The notes: generated by a model not told the origin, from the sequence alone. A stretch of 64,000 bases of DNA from Pseudomonas sp. MF4836 (GCF_002018875.1 NZ_MVOL01000003.1:620001-684000), one strand, 5' to 3'; positions 37,312-48,345 are shown, counted from the stretch's first letter. Numbers and translations: made by a program.

Positions 37312-37776
37312 ATGCGTAAGTCTGTTCTGCTAGTTGCTTCCTTCACCACGATGGCGATGTTGCTCGGTGGCTGTGCCTCGAACCTGACCGGTGACTCTTA
37401 CTCCCGTGATGAAGCGCGTCGTGTGCAGACCGTTCGCATGGGCACCATTGAATCCCTGCGTCCGGTGAAAATCGAAGGCACCAAGACCCCAATCGGCGGC
37501 GCTGCTGGCGCCGTGATCGGTGGTGTCGGCGGCAGCGCCATCGGTGGCGGTCGCGGCAGCATCGTCACTGCGGTGATCGGCGCAGTCGCCGGTGGCCTGC
37601 TGGGTTCGGCCACCGAGGAAGGCCTGACCCGCACCCAGGGCGTGGAAATCACCGTACGTGAAGACGACGGCAGCATGCGTGCCTATGTGCAGCAGGTGCA
37701 GGAAAACGAAGTGTTCCGCGTCGGTGATCGCGTGCGCATCATGACGGTCGATGGCACCAGCCGCGTTACTCGTTGA
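37312..37776 (+). CDS. Glycine-zipper outer-membrane lipoprotein (SlyB/PcP-like)
   Basis: A 154-residue lipoprotein with lipobox LGGC (Cys21). A glycine-zipper double helix (about 62-105, with repeated GxxxG such as GGAAGAVIGGVGGSAIGG) inserts in the outer membrane. A small beta domain (ITVREDDGSMRAYVQ, then VGDRVRI) follows. It belongs to the SlyB group. In P. aeruginosa a similar gene lies near pdxH. The ATG at 37312 gives a correctly placed signal peptide. Confidence 0.9.
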   Translation: MRKSVLLVASFTTMAMLLGGCASNLTGDSYSRDEARRVQTVRMGTIESLRPVKIEGTKTPIGGAAGAVIGGVGGSAIGGGRGSIVTAVIGAVAGGLLGSATEEGLTRTQGVEITVREDDGSMRAYVQQVQENEVFRVGDRVRIMTVDGTSRVTR

Positions 37777-37792
37777 TCGCATCCTGTAAAAC

Positions 37793-37827
37793 AAAACCCC
37801 GGTCAGTTGCCTGACCGGGGTTTTTTG
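37793..37827. terminator. Bidirectional terminator between the glycine-zipper gene and nhaA
   Basis: A perfect stem AAAACCCCGGTCA / TGACCGGGGTTTT with a 6-nt loop and T-tract, with A-rich sequence on the other side. Confidence 0.92.
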
Positions 37828-37851
37828 TTTTCAGCCTGGGCCAACCCTGGC

Positions 37852-39039
37852 TCAGGAGGGCAGGGCGTTGCTCTTGCGGCTGGCGGCGGCAGTCACCGCG
37901 TAGCCGATCAGGGCGGCGAAGAGCGAGCCGGTGAGGATGCCCATGCGGTCCATGCCGGCGTATTCACTGCTGCCCGGAACAAAGGCCAGGGAGCCGACGA
38001 ACAGGCTCATGGTGAAGCCGATCCCGCACAGGATCGCCACGCCAAACACTTGCCCCCAGTTGGCGCCACTGGGCAGCGCGGCCAGGCCGCTCTTGACCGC
38101 CAGCCAGGTCAGGCCGAATACCCCGACGGTCTTGCCCAGTAGCAGGCCGACGGCGATGCCCATGGGCACGAAGTGGGTGAAGCTCTCGGCGGTGACCCCG
38201 GTCAGGGACAGCCCGGCATTGGCGAAGGCGAACAGCGGCAGGATGCCGTAGGCCACCCAAGGGTGCAGGGCGTGTTCCAGGTTGCGCAACGGCGACGGTT
38301 CGGCATTGCGAGTGCGCAGTGGGATGCACAGGGCCAGGGTCACGCCGGCCAGGGTGGCATGCACGCCGCTCTTGAGGACGCAGACCCAGAGGATCAAGCC
38401 AATGATCATATAGGGCCCGAGCTTGACCACCCCCAGCCGGTTCATGGCCACCAGCGCCGCCACACAGGCTGCCGCCAGCATCAGCGACAGAGTCGACAGC
38501 GCCCCGGAGTAGAACACCGCGATGATAATGATCGCGCCCAGGTCGTCGATGATCGCCAGGGTCATCAGGAACAGCTTCAGCGATACCGGCACCCGCTTGC
38601 CGAGCAGGGCCAGAACGCCGAGGGCGAAGGCAATGTCGGTGGCAGTCGGGATCGCCCAGCCGTTCAGCGCCGGCGGGTTGTCCTTGTTGAGGAACCAGTA
38701 GATCAGCGCCGGCACCAGCATGCCGCCGATTGCCGCGGCGCCCGGGAGCACGATCTGCGACGGCTTGGACAGATGGCCTTCGAGGACTTCGCGCTTGACC
38801 TCAAGCCCGATCAGCAGAAAAAACAGCGCCATCAGGCCATCGTTGATCCACAGCAGCAGGGGTTTGGCGATTTTCAGGGCGCCGATCTGGGCCACCACGG
38901 GGGTGTCCAGCAAGCCGTTGTACAGCCAGGACAGCGGTGAATTATTGATGATCAGGGCCAGAACTGCGGCGGCAATCAATAACAGACCGCTGGCAGCTTC
39001 CAACTGAAAGAAACGAGTGAAAGTACTACGCAGAGGCAA
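37852..39039 (-). CDS. nhaA: Na+/H+ antiporter NhaA
   Basis: A 395-residue secondary transporter with about 12 helices. The transport-site region around [16 protein letters not shown] and the IIDDLGAI motif (the two adjacent Asp of helix V) are intact. It exports Na+ in exchange for protons in alkaline or salty conditions. The start is a TTG at 39039, preceded by GGAG at 7-nt spacing; it gives the family-typical N terminus [13 protein letters not shown] nearby ATG (39052) is out of frame. Confidence 0.94.
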   Translation of the reverse strand: MPLRSTFTRFFQLEAASGLLLIAAAVLALIINNSPLSWLYNGLLDTPVVAQIGALKIAKPLLLWINDGLMALFFLLIGLEVKREVLEGHLSKPSQIVLPGAAAIGGMLVPALIYWFLNKDNPPALNGWAIPTATDIAFALGVLALLGKRVPVSLKLFLMTLAIIDDLGAIIIIAVFYSGALSTLSLMLAAACVAALVAMNRLGVVKLGPYMIIGLILWVCVLKSGVHATLAGVTLALCIPLRTRNAEPSPLRNLEHALHPWVAYGILPLFAFANAGLSLTGVTAESFTHFVPMGIAVGLLLGKTVGVFGLTWLAVKSGLAALPSGANWGQVFGVAILCGIGFTMSLFVGSLAFVPGSSEYAGMDRMGILTGSLFAALIGYAVTAAASRKSNALPS

Positions 39040-39358
39040 GGTCGCTCTCCATAAAAACGCTAAAGGTGGCACACCCTAACCCGTACCGTTAGTTGTTAAA
39101 ACAAAAGTTATATTCTTTTTTGTTATAAGCAGAGGGAAAGCGCGCTGCTGAAAATACGGCCTGTCAGTTGTGTATCCAATTGCTTCATAGCTGTACCTGT
39201 GAGGCGCGCGGGATTTTTCCTACCATGGCGCCCAATAGCCCCTTGAACATAGTCCATCGCCGCCGTCGTGCAGCCTGTTTCAAGGGGGCCGGGCTCCCAC
39301 TCCGGGCCACTATCCTCCTCTTGCGCCGCCGTGGCGTTCGATCCAGCGAGAACCGACC
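39040..39358. other. Divergent intergenic region nhaA / PLP enzyme
   Basis: 319 bp without a gene. The half near nhaA is AT-rich (39095-39130, with TTATA...TATAA) and probably holds the nhaA promoter. Its leader includes GGTACGGGTTAGGGTGTGCCACC on the minus strand. I do not recognise a riboswitch here, but nhaA leaders sometimes hold ion-sensing RNAs, so the structure is worth folding. Confidence 0.5.
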
Positions 39359-40453
39359 ATGAGCGACAACCGACAATGGGCCCGCGAGGCCATCCGCATT
39401 ATCGAAGCCGACTTCCAGCGCAGCGCCGATACCCACCTCATCCCCTTGCCGTTGCCTGGCCTGTCCGGGATCGAACTGTATTTCAAGGATGAGTCCAGCC
39501 ACCCCACCGGCAGCCTCAAGCATCGCCTGGCGCGCTCGCTGTTCCTTTATGCGCTGTGTAATGGCTGGCTCAAGCCTGGCGCGCCGGTGATCGAGGCCTC
39601 CAGCGGCTCGACGGCGATTTCCGAAGCTTATTTCGCACGCCTGCTGGGCTTGCCGTTCATTGCGGTGATGCCGGCCAGCACCTCCCAGGAGAAGATCGCG
39701 CAGATCGCCTTTTACGGCGGCAAGAGCCATCTGGTGCAGGACCCGACGCAGATCTACGCCGAGTCCGAGCGTCTGGCCCGGGAAAGTGGCGGGCACTTCA
39801 TGGACCAGTTCACCTACGCCGAGCGGGCCACCGACTGGCGCGCCAACAACAACATTGCCGAGTCGATCTTCCAGCAACTGCGCTGCGAACGTTACCCGGA
39901 GCCAAGCTGGCTGATCTCCAGCCCCGGCACCGGCGGCACTACCGCGACCCTGGGGCGTTATGTGCGTTATCGCCAGCATTGCACCCGGGTCCTGTGCGCC
40001 GATGCCGAGCGTTCGGTGTTTTTCGATTACTACCAGAGCGGCGATGCCAGCCTGCGCCTGGAGTGCGGTTCGCGGATCGAAGGCATCGGTCGGCCACGGG
40101 TCGAGGCTTCGTTCCTGCCCAAGGTGATCGATGCGATGGTCAAGGTGCCGGATGCGCTGTCGCTCGCGGCCATGCATTACCTGGCCCAGCGCCTGGGGCG
40201 GCGGGTAGGGGGCTCCAGCGGCACCAACCTGATTGGCGCCCTGATCGCCGCGCAGCAGATGAAGGAGGCGGGGGAGTCGGGTTCGATCGTGGCGATTCTG
40301 TGCGACGGCGGCGAGCGCTATGCAACCACCTATTACGATCAGCCGTGGCTGGCCGCCCAGGGGTATGAGTTGAGTGGTTTGATCGACGCGGTAGCCGCCA
40401 GCGTGGAGCAGGGCGTTGCGCTACCGGCCAGCGTATTGCGCGCCGGCATCTGA
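39359..40453 (+). CDS. PLP-dependent cysteine synthase-family enzyme (cysteine desulfhydrase-like)
   Basis: A 364-residue fold type II PLP enzyme. The cofactor Lys is in PTGSLKHR (Lys54). The substrate loop SSGSTAIS and the phosphate-binding SSPGTGGT are clear, and GGSSGTN lies near the end. It is longer than CysK/CysM and lacks their C-terminal layout. It resembles the Cds1-type L-cysteine desulfhydrases. Whether it makes or degrades cysteine cannot be told by sequence alone. Confidence 0.85.
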   Translation: MSDNRQWAREAIRIIEADFQRSADTHLIPLPLPGLSGIELYFKDESSHPTGSLKHRLARSLFLYALCNGWLKPGAPVIEASSGSTAISEAYFARLLGLPFIAVMPASTSQEKIAQIAFYGGKSHLVQDPTQIYAESERLARESGGHFMDQFTYAERATDWRANNNIAESIFQQLRCERYPEPSWLISSPGTGGTTATLGRYVRYRQHCTRVLCADAERSVFFDYYQSGDASLRLECGSRIEGIGRPRVEASFLPKVIDAMVKVPDALSLAAMHYLAQRLGRRVGGSSGTNLIGALIAAQQMKEAGESGSIVAILCDGGERYATTYYDQPWLAAQGYELSGLIDAVAASVEQGVALPASVLRAGI

Positions 40454-40462
40454 TCGACCCGG

Positions 40463-40491
40463 CGCCACGGTCCTGGGTCAGGACCGTGGCG
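40463..40491. repeat. Perfect GC hairpin between convergent genes
   Basis: CGCCACGGTCCTG / CAGGACCGTGGCG, 13 bp with a 3-nt loop, located between two convergent stop codons. No T-tract follows. Confidence 0.65.
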
Positions 40492-40512
40492 AGGGCAATG
40501 CAGGCTTGTGAC

Positions 40513-42126
40513 TTAAGCTTCGAGCCCAAGCATGTTGCGTGCTACGGCTTCGGCGATGCGAATCCCGTCGACGCCCGCCGAGAGGATGCCGCCTGCGTAA
40601 CCGGCGCCTTCCCCGGCCGGGTACAGGCCTTTGACGTTCAGGCTTTGCATGGCTTCGTTGCGGGTGATACGCAGCGGCGATGAGGTGCGGGTCTCGATCC
40701 CGGTCAACACCGCGTCGTGCAGCGAGTAACCCTTGATCTGGCGGTCGAAGGCCGGCAGCGCTTCACGAATGGCTTCGATGGCAAAGTCCGGCAGGGCCAG
40801 GGCCAGGTCGCCCAGGGCCACACCCGGCTTGTAGGACGGCTCGACGCTGCCCAGGGCGGTTGAAGGTTTGCCGGCGATGAAGTCGCCCACCAGCTGCGCC
40901 GGTGCTTCGTAGTTGTTGCCGCCGAGTTCGAAGGCCAGGGATTCCAGGCGCTCCTGCAATTCGATGCCGGCCAGCGGGCCACCCGGGTAGTCCACTTCCG
41001 GGGTGATGCCGACCACGATCCCGGAGTTGGCGTTACGCTCGTTGCGCGAGTACTGGCTCATGCCGTTGGTCACAACCCGGTTCGGCTCGGAGGTTGCGGC
41101 AACCACGGTGCCGCCGGGGCACATGCAGAAGCTGTAGACCGTGCGGCCGTTCTTGGCGTGGTGCACCAGCTTGTAATCGGCGGCGCCGAGTTTCGGGTGC
41201 CCGGCGTATTTGCCCAGGCGTGCGCTGTCGATCAGCGACTGCGGGTGTTCGATCCGGAAGCCTACCGAGAACGGCTTGGCCTCCATGAACACGCCACGGC
41301 CGTGGAGCATGCGGAAGGTGTCGCGGGCACTGTGGCCCAGGGCTAGGATCACGTGCTCGGAGTGCAGCTGTTCGCCGCTGTTGAGCTCGACACCGGTCAA
41401 TTGCCCGTCTTCGATCAGTACGTCGGTCACCCGTTGCCCGAAGCGCACTTCACCACCCAGGGCGATGATCTGCTGGCGAATGTTCTCCACCACGCCGGTC
41501 AGGCGGAAGGTGCCGATGTGCGGCTTGCTGACGTAGAGGATCTCTTCCGGCGCGCCGGCCTTGACGAACTCGTGCAGCACCTTGCGGCCCTGGTGTTTCG
41601 GATCCTTGATCTGGCTGTAGAGCTTGCCGTCGGAGAAGGTCCCGGCGCCGCCTTCACCGAACTGCACGTTGGACTCGGGGTTGAGCACGCTTTTGCGCCA
41701 CAGGCCCCAGGTGTCCTTGGTGCGCTCGCGCACTTCCTTGCCACGTTCGAGGATGATCGGCTTGAAACCCATCTGCGCCAGCAGCAGGCCGGCGAAGATG
41801 CCGCACGGGCCGAACCCGACCACGATCGGGCGCTGGCTCAAATCGGCCGGGGCCTGGCCCACCACCTTGTAGCTGACATCCGGCGCCAGGTTGACGTTAC
41901 GGTCATCGGCGAACTTGCCCAGCACCTTGGCCTCGTCGCGCACCTGGGCGTCGATGGTGTAGATGAAGCAGAGTTCGGAGGACTTCTTGCGCGCATCGTA
42001 GCTGCGCTTGAACAGGGTGAAGTCGAGCAGGTCATCGCTGGCGACGCCCAGGCGCTGCGCGATGGCAGGCCGCAGGTCTTCTTCAGGATGGTCGATCGGC
42101 AACTTGAGTTCAGTGATTCGTAACAT
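40513..42126 (-). CDS. FAD-dependent oxidoreductase (COG2509-like)
   Basis: A 537-residue flavoprotein. An N-terminal extension of about 95 residues resembles a small alpha/beta domain. The dinucleotide-binding fold then reads IVVGFGPCGIFAGLLLAQMG, followed by the GGAGTFSDGKLYS block of this uncharacterised dehydrogenase family. The C terminus has the second FAD motif GLYPAGEGAGYAGGI. Substrate unknown. The ATG at 42126 lies next to one arm of a 10-bp inverted repeat (42128-42137 with 42202-42211), which may control translation. Confidence 0.9.
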   Translation of the reverse strand: MLRITELKLPIDHPEEDLRPAIAQRLGVASDDLLDFTLFKRSYDARKKSSELCFIYTIDAQVRDEAKVLGKFADDRNVNLAPDVSYKVVGQAPADLSQRPIVVGFGPCGIFAGLLLAQMGFKPIILERGKEVRERTKDTWGLWRKSVLNPESNVQFGEGGAGTFSDGKLYSQIKDPKHQGRKVLHEFVKAGAPEEILYVSKPHIGTFRLTGVVENIRQQIIALGGEVRFGQRVTDVLIEDGQLTGVELNSGEQLHSEHVILALGHSARDTFRMLHGRGVFMEAKPFSVGFRIEHPQSLIDSARLGKYAGHPKLGAADYKLVHHAKNGRTVYSFCMCPGGTVVAATSEPNRVVTNGMSQYSRNERNANSGIVVGITPEVDYPGGPLAGIELQERLESLAFELGGNNYEAPAQLVGDFIAGKPSTALGSVEPSYKPGVALGDLALALPDFAIEAIREALPAFDRQIKGYSLHDAVLTGIETRTSSPLRITRNEAMQSLNVKGLYPAGEGAGYAGGILSAGVDGIRIAEAVARNMLGLEA

Positions 42127-42127
42127 G

Positions 42128-42211
42128 ACGGGATCCGATTCGCGGGACGCACAAATGCGTCAGGGCGGTTTTACAAACCGGCGATTATAAGCCGCAAAGC
42201 CCGGATCCCGT
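42128..42211. repeat. 10-bp inverted repeat framing the FAD oxidoreductase leader
   Basis: ACGGGATCCG at 42128-42137 and its perfect complement CGGATCCCGT at 42202-42211. On the minus-strand mRNA the arms would close a loop of about 64 nt. The downstream arm covers the ribosome-binding site (GGAT) one base before the ATG. Confidence 0.5.
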
Positions 42212-42236
42212 GAGGTTAAAACGGTCGCCCGTCGAA

Positions 42237-42917
42237 TCAGTCGTTGCGCGAACCGCCGAAATAGGCGCAACCGCGCTGCACTTCACCGTTGATCCGCAGC
42301 TCGGCCGTCAGGTGCTGGACGCTGCCGGTCTGGCTGTCAACGCAACGCTGGGGCGCAACCCAGAGCTCGACGTGCTGGTTATTGGCTTCGCTGGTGAGGT
42401 TGAAGCGGCCGTCACCCAATTGCTCTTCCAGGTAGGGCAGGGCCAGGGCCGGCTGGCCGGCGCGTTCGAGCATCATGCCCTTGGCGCTGACGTCCAGGTT
42501 CCAGGCCGGGGTCTTGCCACTGGCACGCAGGATCAGGCGCTGGAAGTTGGGGTCGTTGCAGGCGTTGCCCGAGCGTTCGACGCGGTATAGCTGGCGCAGC
42601 TCCACCTGGCCATCGCCGCTGGCCTTGTTCGAGGAGAAGCTGCCGCGCAGATCGGCGAACAGCTTGCCCTGTTGGTCGGCCAGGGTCGCGGCTTCCTGCA
42701 GCACGCTGGTGCCGCCGCTGTCCTTGACCACATAGCGGCGCTGTTCATTGCACGGTTTGAACAGCAGTTGCCCGTCGGCGGCGGTGAGTTCGCCTTGCAT
42801 CCGGGTCAGGCCCGCCATGGACGGGGCCTGGGGTTGGCCATTGAGCATCGGCAGCATCTGGCAGCCGGCAAACAGAGGGAGCAGGGCGATACAAAGCAGT
42901 GAACGGGCGGCGCGCAT
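42237..42917 (-). CDS. Lipoprotein of unknown function (COG3650-like)
   Basis: 226 residues with a lipobox FAGC (Cys19). The mature part contains two all-beta repeats and paired Cys (in KPCNEQRR, GNACNDP, QRCVDS and RGCAYFG) typical of oxidised periplasmic folds. I recognise no catalytic motif. The start at 42917 fits the signal peptide; the frame extends further upstream without support. Confidence 0.8.
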   Translation of the reverse strand: MRAARSLLCIALLPLFAGCQMLPMLNGQPQAPSMAGLTRMQGELTAADGQLLFKPCNEQRRYVVKDSGGTSVLQEAATLADQQGKLFADLRGSFSSNKASGDGQVELRQLYRVERSGNACNDPNFQRLILRASGKTPAWNLDVSAKGMMLERAGQPALALPYLEEQLGDGRFNLTSEANNQHVELWVAPQRCVDSQTGSVQHLTAELRINGEVQRGCAYFGGSRND

Positions 42918-42989
42918 TATCGGGTCTCCAGACAAGTGCCGCCACGTTACGCAGGCTGGCCGCGCATCACAACCCCGCTCCGGCAATGC

Positions 42990-43589
42990 CTAGCCGACAT
43001 GGTAGACCTGGCCGGTTTGCAGACCTTCGACACTCTTGGCGTAAGCCAGGGCGACTTCGGCGGCATTCACTGGCTTGAAGCCTCGGAAGTACGGGGCATA
43101 GCTGCCCATCGCTTCCTGGACCACGGTGGGGCTGATGGCGTTGATTCGCAGGCCGCGGGGCAATTCGAGAGCGGCAGAGCGTACGAAACCATCGATGGCG
43201 CCGTTGACCAGGGCCGCCGAGGCGCCGGTACGGATCGGGTCGCGGTTGAGGATGCCCGAGGTCAGGGTGAAGGATGCACCGTCATTGGCGAACTCACGGC
43301 CGATCAGCAGCAGGTTGACCTGGCCCATCAGTTTGTTCTCCAGGCCCAGGGAGAAGTCGTCGGCGCTCATGTCCCCCAGGGGGGCGAAGGTCACTCTGCC
43401 GGTGGCGCTGATCAGGGCGTCGAATTTGCCGGTTTGTTCGAACAGGCGGCGGATCGAGGCGCTGTCGCTGATATCCACCTGCAACTCGCCACGGGTGCGA
43501 CCGATGCGGATCACTTCATGACGTTGCGAGAGCTCATGGTCAACGGCCGAGCCAATGGTGCCGTGGGCGCCAATCAAGAGAATTTTCAT
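42990..43589 (-). CDS. Short-chain dehydrogenase/reductase
   Basis: A 199-residue SDR. The cofactor motif GAHGTIG (7-13) and an NSDIS-like segment (ELQVDISDS) are present. The catalytic centre is atypical: in place of YxxxK there is ASAALVNGAIDG, so Tyr and Lys are not evident, as in several short SDRs of this type. It is divergent from a LysR regulator that probably controls it. Confidence 0.85.
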   Translation of the reverse strand: MKILLIGAHGTIGSAVDHELSQRHEVIRIGRTRGELQVDISDSASIRRLFEQTGKFDALISATGRVTFAPLGDMSADDFSLGLENKLMGQVNLLLIGREFANDGASFTLTSGILNRDPIRTGASAALVNGAIDGFVRSAALELPRGLRINAISPTVVQEAMGSYAPYFRGFKPVNAAEVALAYAKSVEGLQTGQVYHVG

Positions 43590-43648
43590 GTTGAGGTTCC
43601 TGAGGGTGGGTGAACGAAGTTGCAGTCTAAGGTGGTTTTTTCTGTTGA

Positions 43649-43660
43649 TTAACGCGCTAA
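43649..43660. promoter_or_regulatory. Candidate LysR operator in the SDR/LysR intergenic region
   Basis: TTAACGCGCTAA is palindromic except for one pair and lies midway between the two divergent starts (43589 and 43695). It is the usual place for a LysR autoregulatory site. This is inference from position and symmetry. Confidence 0.4.
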
Positions 43661-43694
43661 TAGGCAACCTTTGGTTTTCAAATGGAAACAATCC

Positions 43695-44603
43695 ATGAGC
43701 GAGATGGATGACTTGGCGGCGTTTGCCGTATTGATCGAAGCCGGCAGCTTTACCCTGGCCGCCCAGCAGTTGGGCTGCAGCAAGGGGCAACTGTCCAAGC
43801 GCATCAGTCAGCTGGAGGCCAAATTCGCCGTGGTGCTGTTGCAGCGCACCACCCGCAAGCTGAGCCTGACCGCCGCCGGCGCTGCCTTGCTGCCTCAGGC
43901 CCAGGCGCTGGTGGTGCAGGTGGAACGCGCGCGCCAAGCCCTGGCGCGGCTCAAGGACGACATGGCCGGGCCGGTGCGGATCACGGTGCCAGTGTCGTTG
44001 GGGGAGACGTTTTTCGATGGCCTGCTGCTGGAGTTTTCCCGGCGCTACCCCCAGGTGCAGATCGAGCTGGAGCTCAATAACCTCTACCGCGACCTGTCAC
44101 GGGACGGTTTCGACCTGGCGATCCGCTCCGAGGTGGCCAATGACCAGCGCCTGGTGGCCAGGCCGCTGCTGGCCTGGCGTGAGCTGACCTGCACCAGCCC
44201 GGCCTACCTCGAGGAGCACGGCGAGCCCCTGGCGCCCCGGGACCTGGCCGAGCATCGCTGCCTGCTCAACAGCCACTACAGCGGCCGCGAGGAGTGGCTT
44301 TATCACCAACAGCACGAGTTGTTGCGGGTGCGTGTTTCCGGGCCGTTTGCCAGCAATCACTACAACCTGTTGAAGAAGGCCGCACTGGCGGGCGCCGGCA
44401 TTGCGCGACTACCGTCCTACCTGTTGCAGGCCGAACTGGCCGACGGCCGCCTGCGCTTGCTGCTGCGCGATTACCAGACCCGGAGCATGCCGATGTACCT
44501 GGTGCACCCCTACCAGGGCGGCCTGCCCAAGCGCACCCAGGTCCTGGCCGATTACCTGATCGGCTGGTTCAAGCGCAGCGGCGAAGCCCTCGACCGCCTG
44601 TAG
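43695..44603 (+). CDS. LysR-family transcriptional regulator
   Basis: 302 residues: an N-terminal winged helix-turn-helix (about 1-60, GSFTLAAQQLGCSKGQLSKRISQLEAKF pattern), then a periplasmic-binding-protein-like effector domain. It is of the CrgA/AaeR-like group (LTAAGAALLPQA, PVRITVPVSLGE). The ATG at 43695 starts the conserved N terminus. Divergent orientation to the SDR gene suggests that as its target. Confidence 0.93.
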   Translation: MSEMDDLAAFAVLIEAGSFTLAAQQLGCSKGQLSKRISQLEAKFAVVLLQRTTRKLSLTAAGAALLPQAQALVVQVERARQALARLKDDMAGPVRITVPVSLGETFFDGLLLEFSRRYPQVQIELELNNLYRDLSRDGFDLAIRSEVANDQRLVARPLLAWRELTCTSPAYLEEHGEPLAPRDLAEHRCLLNSHYSGREEWLYHQQHELLRVRVSGPFASNHYNLLKKAALAGAGIARLPSYLLQAELADGRLRLLLRDYQTRSMPMYLVHPYQGGLPKRTQVLADYLIGWFKRSGEALDRL

Positions 44604-44658
44604 CCGCTGCCGCAGGCCCGGGCCGTGTTCGGACGCTGGGAGTGGGCAGCGGAGCCAT

Positions 44659-44687
44659 AAAAAAAACGGCCCCGAAGGGCCGTTTTT
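44659..44687. terminator. Bidirectional terminator between LysR gene and livF
   Basis: A-tract, ACGGCCC / GGGCCGT stem with a short loop, T5. It serves both convergent transcripts. Confidence 0.9.
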
Positions 44688-44702
44688 GGTTGACGCATGC
44701 GG

Positions 44703-45404
44703 CTAGCCGCCCAGGTACGCTTCGCGCACTTTGGGGTCGGTCAGCAGGTCTTCACCGGAGCCTTGCATCACCACCCGGCCGTTTTCCAGCACGTAGGCGC
44801 GGTCGGCGATTTTCAGCGCCTGGTTGGCGTTTTGCTCCACCAGGAACACCGTCACCCCATCACGTCGCAGCTGTTCGATGATGTCGAAAATCTGCTGGAT
44901 GATGATCGGTGCCAGGCCCAGCGACGGCTCGTCGAGCAGCAGCAGCTTGGGCTTGCTCATCAGCGCACGGCCGATGGCGAGCATTTGCTGTTCACCGCCG
45001 GACATGGTGCCGCCGCGCTGGGTGAAGCGTTCCTTGAGCCGGGGGAACAGGTGCAGCACCTTGTCCATCTGCTCCTGGTAGTCGCCCTTTTCGGTGAAGA
45101 AACCACCCATGGCGAGGTTTTCTTCCACGGTCAGGCGCGCGAACACCCGACGACCTTCCGGCACCACGGCAATGCTCTTGCGCATGATCTGCGCCGACGT
45201 CTGTCCCACCAGTTCTTCACCCATGTAACGGATGCTGCCGCTGTGGGCCTGGGGCGAACCGCAGAGGGTCATCAGCAGGGTGGATTTACCCGCGCCGTTG
45301 GCCCCGATCAGGGTCACGATTTCGCCCTGGCGGATCTCCACGTTGACGCTGTGCAGGGCCTGGATCTTGCCGTAAAAGGTGGAAACGTTTTCGAATTGCA
45401 GCAT
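44703..45404 (-). CDS. livF: Branched-chain amino acid ABC transporter ATPase LivF/BraG
   Basis: 233 residues. Walker A GANGAGKST, signature MSGGEQQ, and Walker B LLLLDEPSLGL. One of two ATPases of the high-affinity Leu/Ile/Val (and Ala) importer, called BraG in P. aeruginosa. It is the last gene of the operon, starting directly at the end of livG. Confidence 0.95.
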   Translation of the reverse strand: MLQFENVSTFYGKIQALHSVNVEIRQGEIVTLIGANGAGKSTLLMTLCGSPQAHSGSIRYMGEELVGQTSAQIMRKSIAVVPEGRRVFARLTVEENLAMGGFFTEKGDYQEQMDKVLHLFPRLKERFTQRGGTMSGGEQQMLAIGRALMSKPKLLLLDEPSLGLAPIIIQQIFDIIEQLRRDGVTVFLVEQNANQALKIADRAYVLENGRVVMQGSGEDLLTDPKVREAYLGG

Positions 45405-46172
45405 TTACGCTTCCCCCAGGTAGGCTTTGATCACTTCAGGATTGTCGCGGATCTGCTCCGGCGTGCCGTCGGCCAGGGGAGTGCCCTGGTTGATAACGAC
45501 GATGTGGTCGGAAATGCTCATGACCAGTTTCATGTCGTGTTCGATCAGCAGCACGGTGACGTTGTGCTCTTCACGCAACATGCTGATCAGCGCCTTGAGG
45601 TCCTCGGTTTCCTTGGGGTTGAGGCCGGCGGCAGGTTCGTCGAGCATCAGGATCCGCGGCCGGGTCATCATGCAGCGAGCGATTTCCAGGCGCCGTTGCT
45701 GACCGTAGGCCAGGGTCCCGGCGGTACGGTTGGCAAACTCCGTGAGGTTGACCTTGTCCAGCCAGTACTCGGCGAACTCCATGGCATCGCGCTCGCTCTT
45801 GCGAAACGCCGGGGTCTTGAACAACCCCGCCAGGAAGTTGGTGTTCAGGTGCCGATGCTGGGCGATCAACAGGTTCTCGACCGCGGTCATGTCCTTGAAC
45901 AGACGCACGTTCTGAAAGGTGCGCACCACGCCTTTACGGGCGATCTCATGGCCGGGCAGGCCTTCGATGGCCTGGCCGTCAAGCTGGATGCTGCCACCGC
46001 TGGGCTTGTAGAAACCGGTCAGGCAGTTGAAGACCGTGGTCTTGCCGGCGCCGTTGGGGCCGATCAGGGCCACGACCTGTTTTTCCTTGACGGTCAGGGC
46101 CACGCCGTTGACCGCGAGCAGGCCGCCGAAGCGCATGCTCAAGTTTTCGACTTTAAGGATCTCGCGGCTCAT
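45405..46172 (-). CDS. livG: Branched-chain amino acid ABC transporter ATPase LivG/BraF
   Basis: 255 residues with Walker [10 protein letters not shown], signature LAYGQQRR, and the family-specific C-terminal helix. It pairs with LivF (BraF/BraG in P. aeruginosa). The gene overlaps livM by 4 bp and abuts livF. Confidence 0.95.
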   Translation of the reverse strand: MSREILKVENLSMRFGGLLAVNGVALTVKEKQVVALIGPNGAGKTTVFNCLTGFYKPSGGSIQLDGQAIEGLPGHEIARKGVVRTFQNVRLFKDMTAVENLLIAQHRHLNTNFLAGLFKTPAFRKSERDAMEFAEYWLDKVNLTEFANRTAGTLAYGQQRRLEIARCMMTRPRILMLDEPAAGLNPKETEDLKALISMLREEHNVTVLLIEHDMKLVMSISDHIVVINQGTPLADGTPEQIRDNPEVIKAYLGEA

Positions 46173-47421
46173 TTTCGCAACTCCATGTGTGGGCGTTGCA
46201 TCGGCAGCAGACCTTGTGGACGCCAGATCATCATCAGCACCATCAAGGCGCCGAACATCAACATGCGGTATTCACTGAACTCGCGCATCATTTCCGGCAG
46301 CAGGATCATCACCACGGCAGCGAGGATCACCCCCAGCTGCGAGCCCATGCCACCCAGGACCACGATGGCGAGAATGATCGCCGACTCGATGAAGGTGAAG
46401 GACTCGGGCGTGACCAGGCCCTGACGCGCAGCAAAGAAGCTGCCGGCGAAACCGGCGAAGCTGGCGCCCAGGGTAAAGGCCGATAGTTTGATCACGGTCG
46501 GGTTCAGACCCAGGGCACGGCAGGCGATTTCATCTTCACGCAGCGCTTCCCAGGCACGCCCGATCGGCATGCGCAGCAGGCGGTTGATGACGAACAAGGC
46601 CGCCAATGCCAGCAACAGCGCAACCAGGTAGAGGAAGATCACCTTGTTGATCGAGTTGTATTGCAGGCCGAAATACTCGTGGAAGGTCTGCATGCCTTCA
46701 GCAGCTTTACGTTCGAACGTCAGGCCGAAGAAGGTGGGTTTCTCGATGTTACTGATGCCATTCGGGCCGCCGGTGAGGTCGGTCATGTTGCGCAGCAACA
46801 GACGGATGATTTCACCAAAGCCCAGGGTCACGATCGCCAGGTAGTCGCCACGCAGCCTCAGTACCGGGAAACCCAGCAGGAAGCCGAAGGTGGCGGCCAT
46901 CATCCCGGCGATGGGCAGGCAGATCCAGAAGCTCAGACCGAAGTAGTGCGACAGCAGCGCGTAGCTGTAGGCGCCCACGGCGTAGAAACCGACATAACCC
47001 AGGTCCAGCAGGCCGGCGAGCCCGACCACGATGTTCAGGCCCAGGCCCAGCATCACGTAGATCAGGATCAGGGTGGCGATATCCACCGCGCCCCGCGAGC
47101 CGAAGAACGGCCACACCAGGGCCCCGACGATCAGCGCGAGAATGATCCAGCGCTGGGTCGTTGGCAGGGTCAGGAAGTTGCTGGCCTTGGCTGGGATCAA
47201 CGGCATGCTTGGCGAGGATTTCCAGGCCGCGCTGATCTGGTGGTTGAACAGCACCCGCAGGAACATCAGCACCGAGCAGATCGCAATGATTGCCAGGGTG
47301 GTGTTGCTGGTGTTGTGGACCTCCAGGTTGATGCCGACGATGGTCAGTTTCAGGCCGAGTACCGGGTAGGCAACGGCCCAGACCAACAGGGCGCTGAACA
47401 GCGCCGATTTAAGATTCCTAG

Positions 47422-47425
<4 letters not shown>
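46169..47425 (-). CDS. livM: Branched-chain amino acid ABC transporter permease LivM/BraE
   Basis: A 418-residue inner-membrane permease with an extra N-terminal region (about 100 residues with two helices) before the core. The core includes the EAA-like loop [18 protein letters not shown], which docks on the ATPases. It overlaps both neighbours by 4 bp, as in a tightly coupled operon. Confidence 0.95.

Positions 47426-48345
<920 letters not shown>

Noticed and set aside
39040..39180. Ion-sensing riboswitch in the nhaA leader
   Set aside because: nhaA leaders can carry such RNAs, but I could not match a consensus by eye, so none is called.
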